A DNA stretch of 64,000 nucleotides, from contig JAACJP010000003.1 in NCBI GenBank assembly GCA_013368375.1, positions 372,001 to 436,000 of the forward strand, written 5' to 3'. The DNA comes from Tricholomella constricta (lineage: Eukaryota; Basidiomycota; Agaricomycetes; Agaricales; Lyophyllaceae). The notes below the pieces were generated by a model. The model did not search any database, was not told the origin of the DNA, and was given only the letters and a program-made list of their open reading frames with translations. Shown piece after piece: positions 63,096-64,000 of the stretch. The first letter of the stretch is position 1. Each line of letters starts with the position of its first letter. A program made the position numbers and the translations under genes.

Positions 63096-63316
63096 TGTAA
63101 CGGGGTTACAAGATTGGGGACCTTGCTGTGCACGCTAGACGTAAGCTTGACAAGTCTGTCGATTGCTACGTATAGGTGTACAAGGTCTACTATTTAATTA
63201 TGTAATGTAAAGGATTAAATAGGCAACACCGGAAGGTGTTGCCAAACAATAGCATAATCGTGTCGATAAGATACGATTAGATCAGATTAGTCGATAAGAT
63301 AGTAAGCGCCCTTACA
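63096..63316 (-). repeat. 5' LTR of gypsy-2
   Basis: 221 bp, identical to 52309-52529. Minus-strand transcription starts within it. Confidence 0.93.
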
Positions 63317-63321
63317 GATGC

Positions 63322-64000
63322 TGAACCATGCAAGGACATTGTTAGCCTGGACAGGAATATTGTGATCAACGTTATTGGCGATAATGGCTTGGAAGTTGGG
63401 TCCATAGCTGGAGCGCGTCCAACCAGAGAGAGGAGAGTTTTGTTGAGTCAAGGTAGGGGAAGTGCTGTACCCAAAGATGTTGGTCCATTGCTTAATGCCT
63501 TCGGCAAAGTTCTTGTAGTTGAGAGTCATATCGCTGGATGGTGATGATGATGATGACGATAAGAGACTATTCGTTGCTGTACAACGAGAACATATTTACA
63601 GGGTTCCTTGCCAAATCTGCATTTTAGGGTGAGCACCAGCATATCCAGGGTATCCGCTTCGAACAAGATCGCCCTATGGATAACTTTTAGGTGAAATAAA
63701 ATGGGCAAGTTTGCCGACTCACCCATTCCTGTGGAGATTTAACTATGGTTCCTGCAGCGCAGGCATTATTCCAAAGGTTGGGGCCAGCGAAGCAGCCATA
63801 AGGAACTCCAGCAAAGGCAGCACCAGCCTTGAAGAGGTCCAGATATATTCCAGCAAGGACATTAGTCATCATGGCTCCAGACGAGGTTCCAGTCATAAAG
63901 ACACGGCTGGGGTCGACCCTGTAGTTGGAAATTGCGTAGCGAACCATTGACGCAATACCCAAAGAGTCACCCCCAGCATTGTGCTTGAGAGCGGCATTGG
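63322..64000 (-). pseudogene. Acetylxylan esterase 2, 5' part (CE1 domain), continues past the window
   Basis: Minus-strand exons encode the CE1 core: [20 protein letters not shown], the nucleophile elbow [53 protein letters not shown] and TLNYKNFAEGIKQWTNIFGY. Two introns fall at the same places as in esterase 1. The exon breaks off at VLAWFS, where gypsy-2 inserted. The rest (linker and CBM1) is at 52011-52308 with the frame otherwise kept. The signal peptide lies beyond position 64000. No other lesion was seen, so the gene was functional until the insertion. Confidence 0.87.

Larger units (their letters stand above)
52309..63316 (-). mobile_element. Gypsy-2: 11-kb hairpin-saturated Ty3/gypsy chromovirus with an extra ORF
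   Basis: LTRs of 221 bp (52309-52529, 63096-63316) are identical on direct comparison, and a perfect 5-bp target duplication GATGC (52304-52308, 63317-63321) proves a single insertion. On the minus strand the order is gag, protease, pol, then a separate 990-codon ORF. Gag, protease and pol share one frame broken only by TAG (60274-60276) and TGA (59902-59904). Perfect short inverted repeats fill coding and non-coding parts alike. A polypurine tract (AAAGGGGGGTA, minus strand, 52530-52540) adjoins the 3' LTR. Eight bases (ACCTTGCT) shortly after the 5' LTR complement AGCAAGGT within it, a weak hint of self-priming. Confidence 0.93.

Noticed and set aside
63060..63200. Self-priming in gypsy-2 (ACCTTGCT against AGCAAGGT)
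   Set aside because: Only 8 nt, not directly next to the LTR, and no TATA spacing in support; kept as a remark, not a call.

Overview
The window looks like nuclear DNA of a mushroom-forming basidiomycete (Agaricomycetes). Host genes are cut by many introns of about 48-60 nt with GT-AG borders, lie on both strands and are tightly packed. They include fungal genes such as a UVE1-type UV-damage endonuclease, an Rvs161/Hob3 BAR protein, an Mdm31/32 mitochondrial protein and two secreted CE1 acetylxylan esterases with a cellulose-binding CBM1 tail, as expected of a wood- or litter-decaying fungus. No tRNA, rRNA or CRISPR array was seen.

Positions 1-36,800 are ordinary gene-rich DNA: an ataxin-3-like deubiquitinase (cut by the window start), a PA-TM-RING ubiquitin ligase, allantoinase, a Yippee protein, a TBC Rab-GAP, a large Ser-rich protein, UVE1, two tandem F-box-like paralogues, the Hob3-like BAR protein, a 1385-residue low-complexity protein, Mdm31/32, a broken CFA-synthase-like methyltransferase, a Bax-inhibitor-1 family protein, a coiled-coil protein, a HAD phosphatase, a membrane-anchored monothiol glutaredoxin and acetylxylan esterase 1.

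Positions 36,800-64,000 are a transposon nest between two related esterase genes. From left to right: a 416-bp MITE with an 8-bp target duplication, a transposase relic, a 765-bp inverted-repeat element whose empty target site is also present in the window, and a decayed Ty1/copia element (minus strand). The copia gag region was split by a GC-rich Ty3/gypsy chromovirus (gypsy-1, plus strand, 497-bp LTRs identical by eye). To the right, acetylxylan esterase 2 is split by a second Ty3/gypsy chromovirus (gypsy-2, minus strand, 11.0 kb, identical 221-bp LTRs, GATGC target duplication).

The most unusual signal is gypsy-2. Nearly its whole length (LTRs, gag, protease, pol, an extra 990-codon ORF and the non-coding part) is packed with short perfect inverted repeats of 7-11 bp stem and 3-12 nt loop, often only tens of bases apart. 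I did not see this pattern in gypsy-1, the copia element or the host genes. Gypsy-2 also has two in-frame stop codons (UAG at gag/protease, UGA-CUA at protease/pol) in one otherwise continuous gag-pro-pol frame. Gypsy-1 shows a GGGTTTT slippery heptamer directly before its gag stop and a 12-nt LTR/PBS complementarity that fits Tf1-like self-priming.
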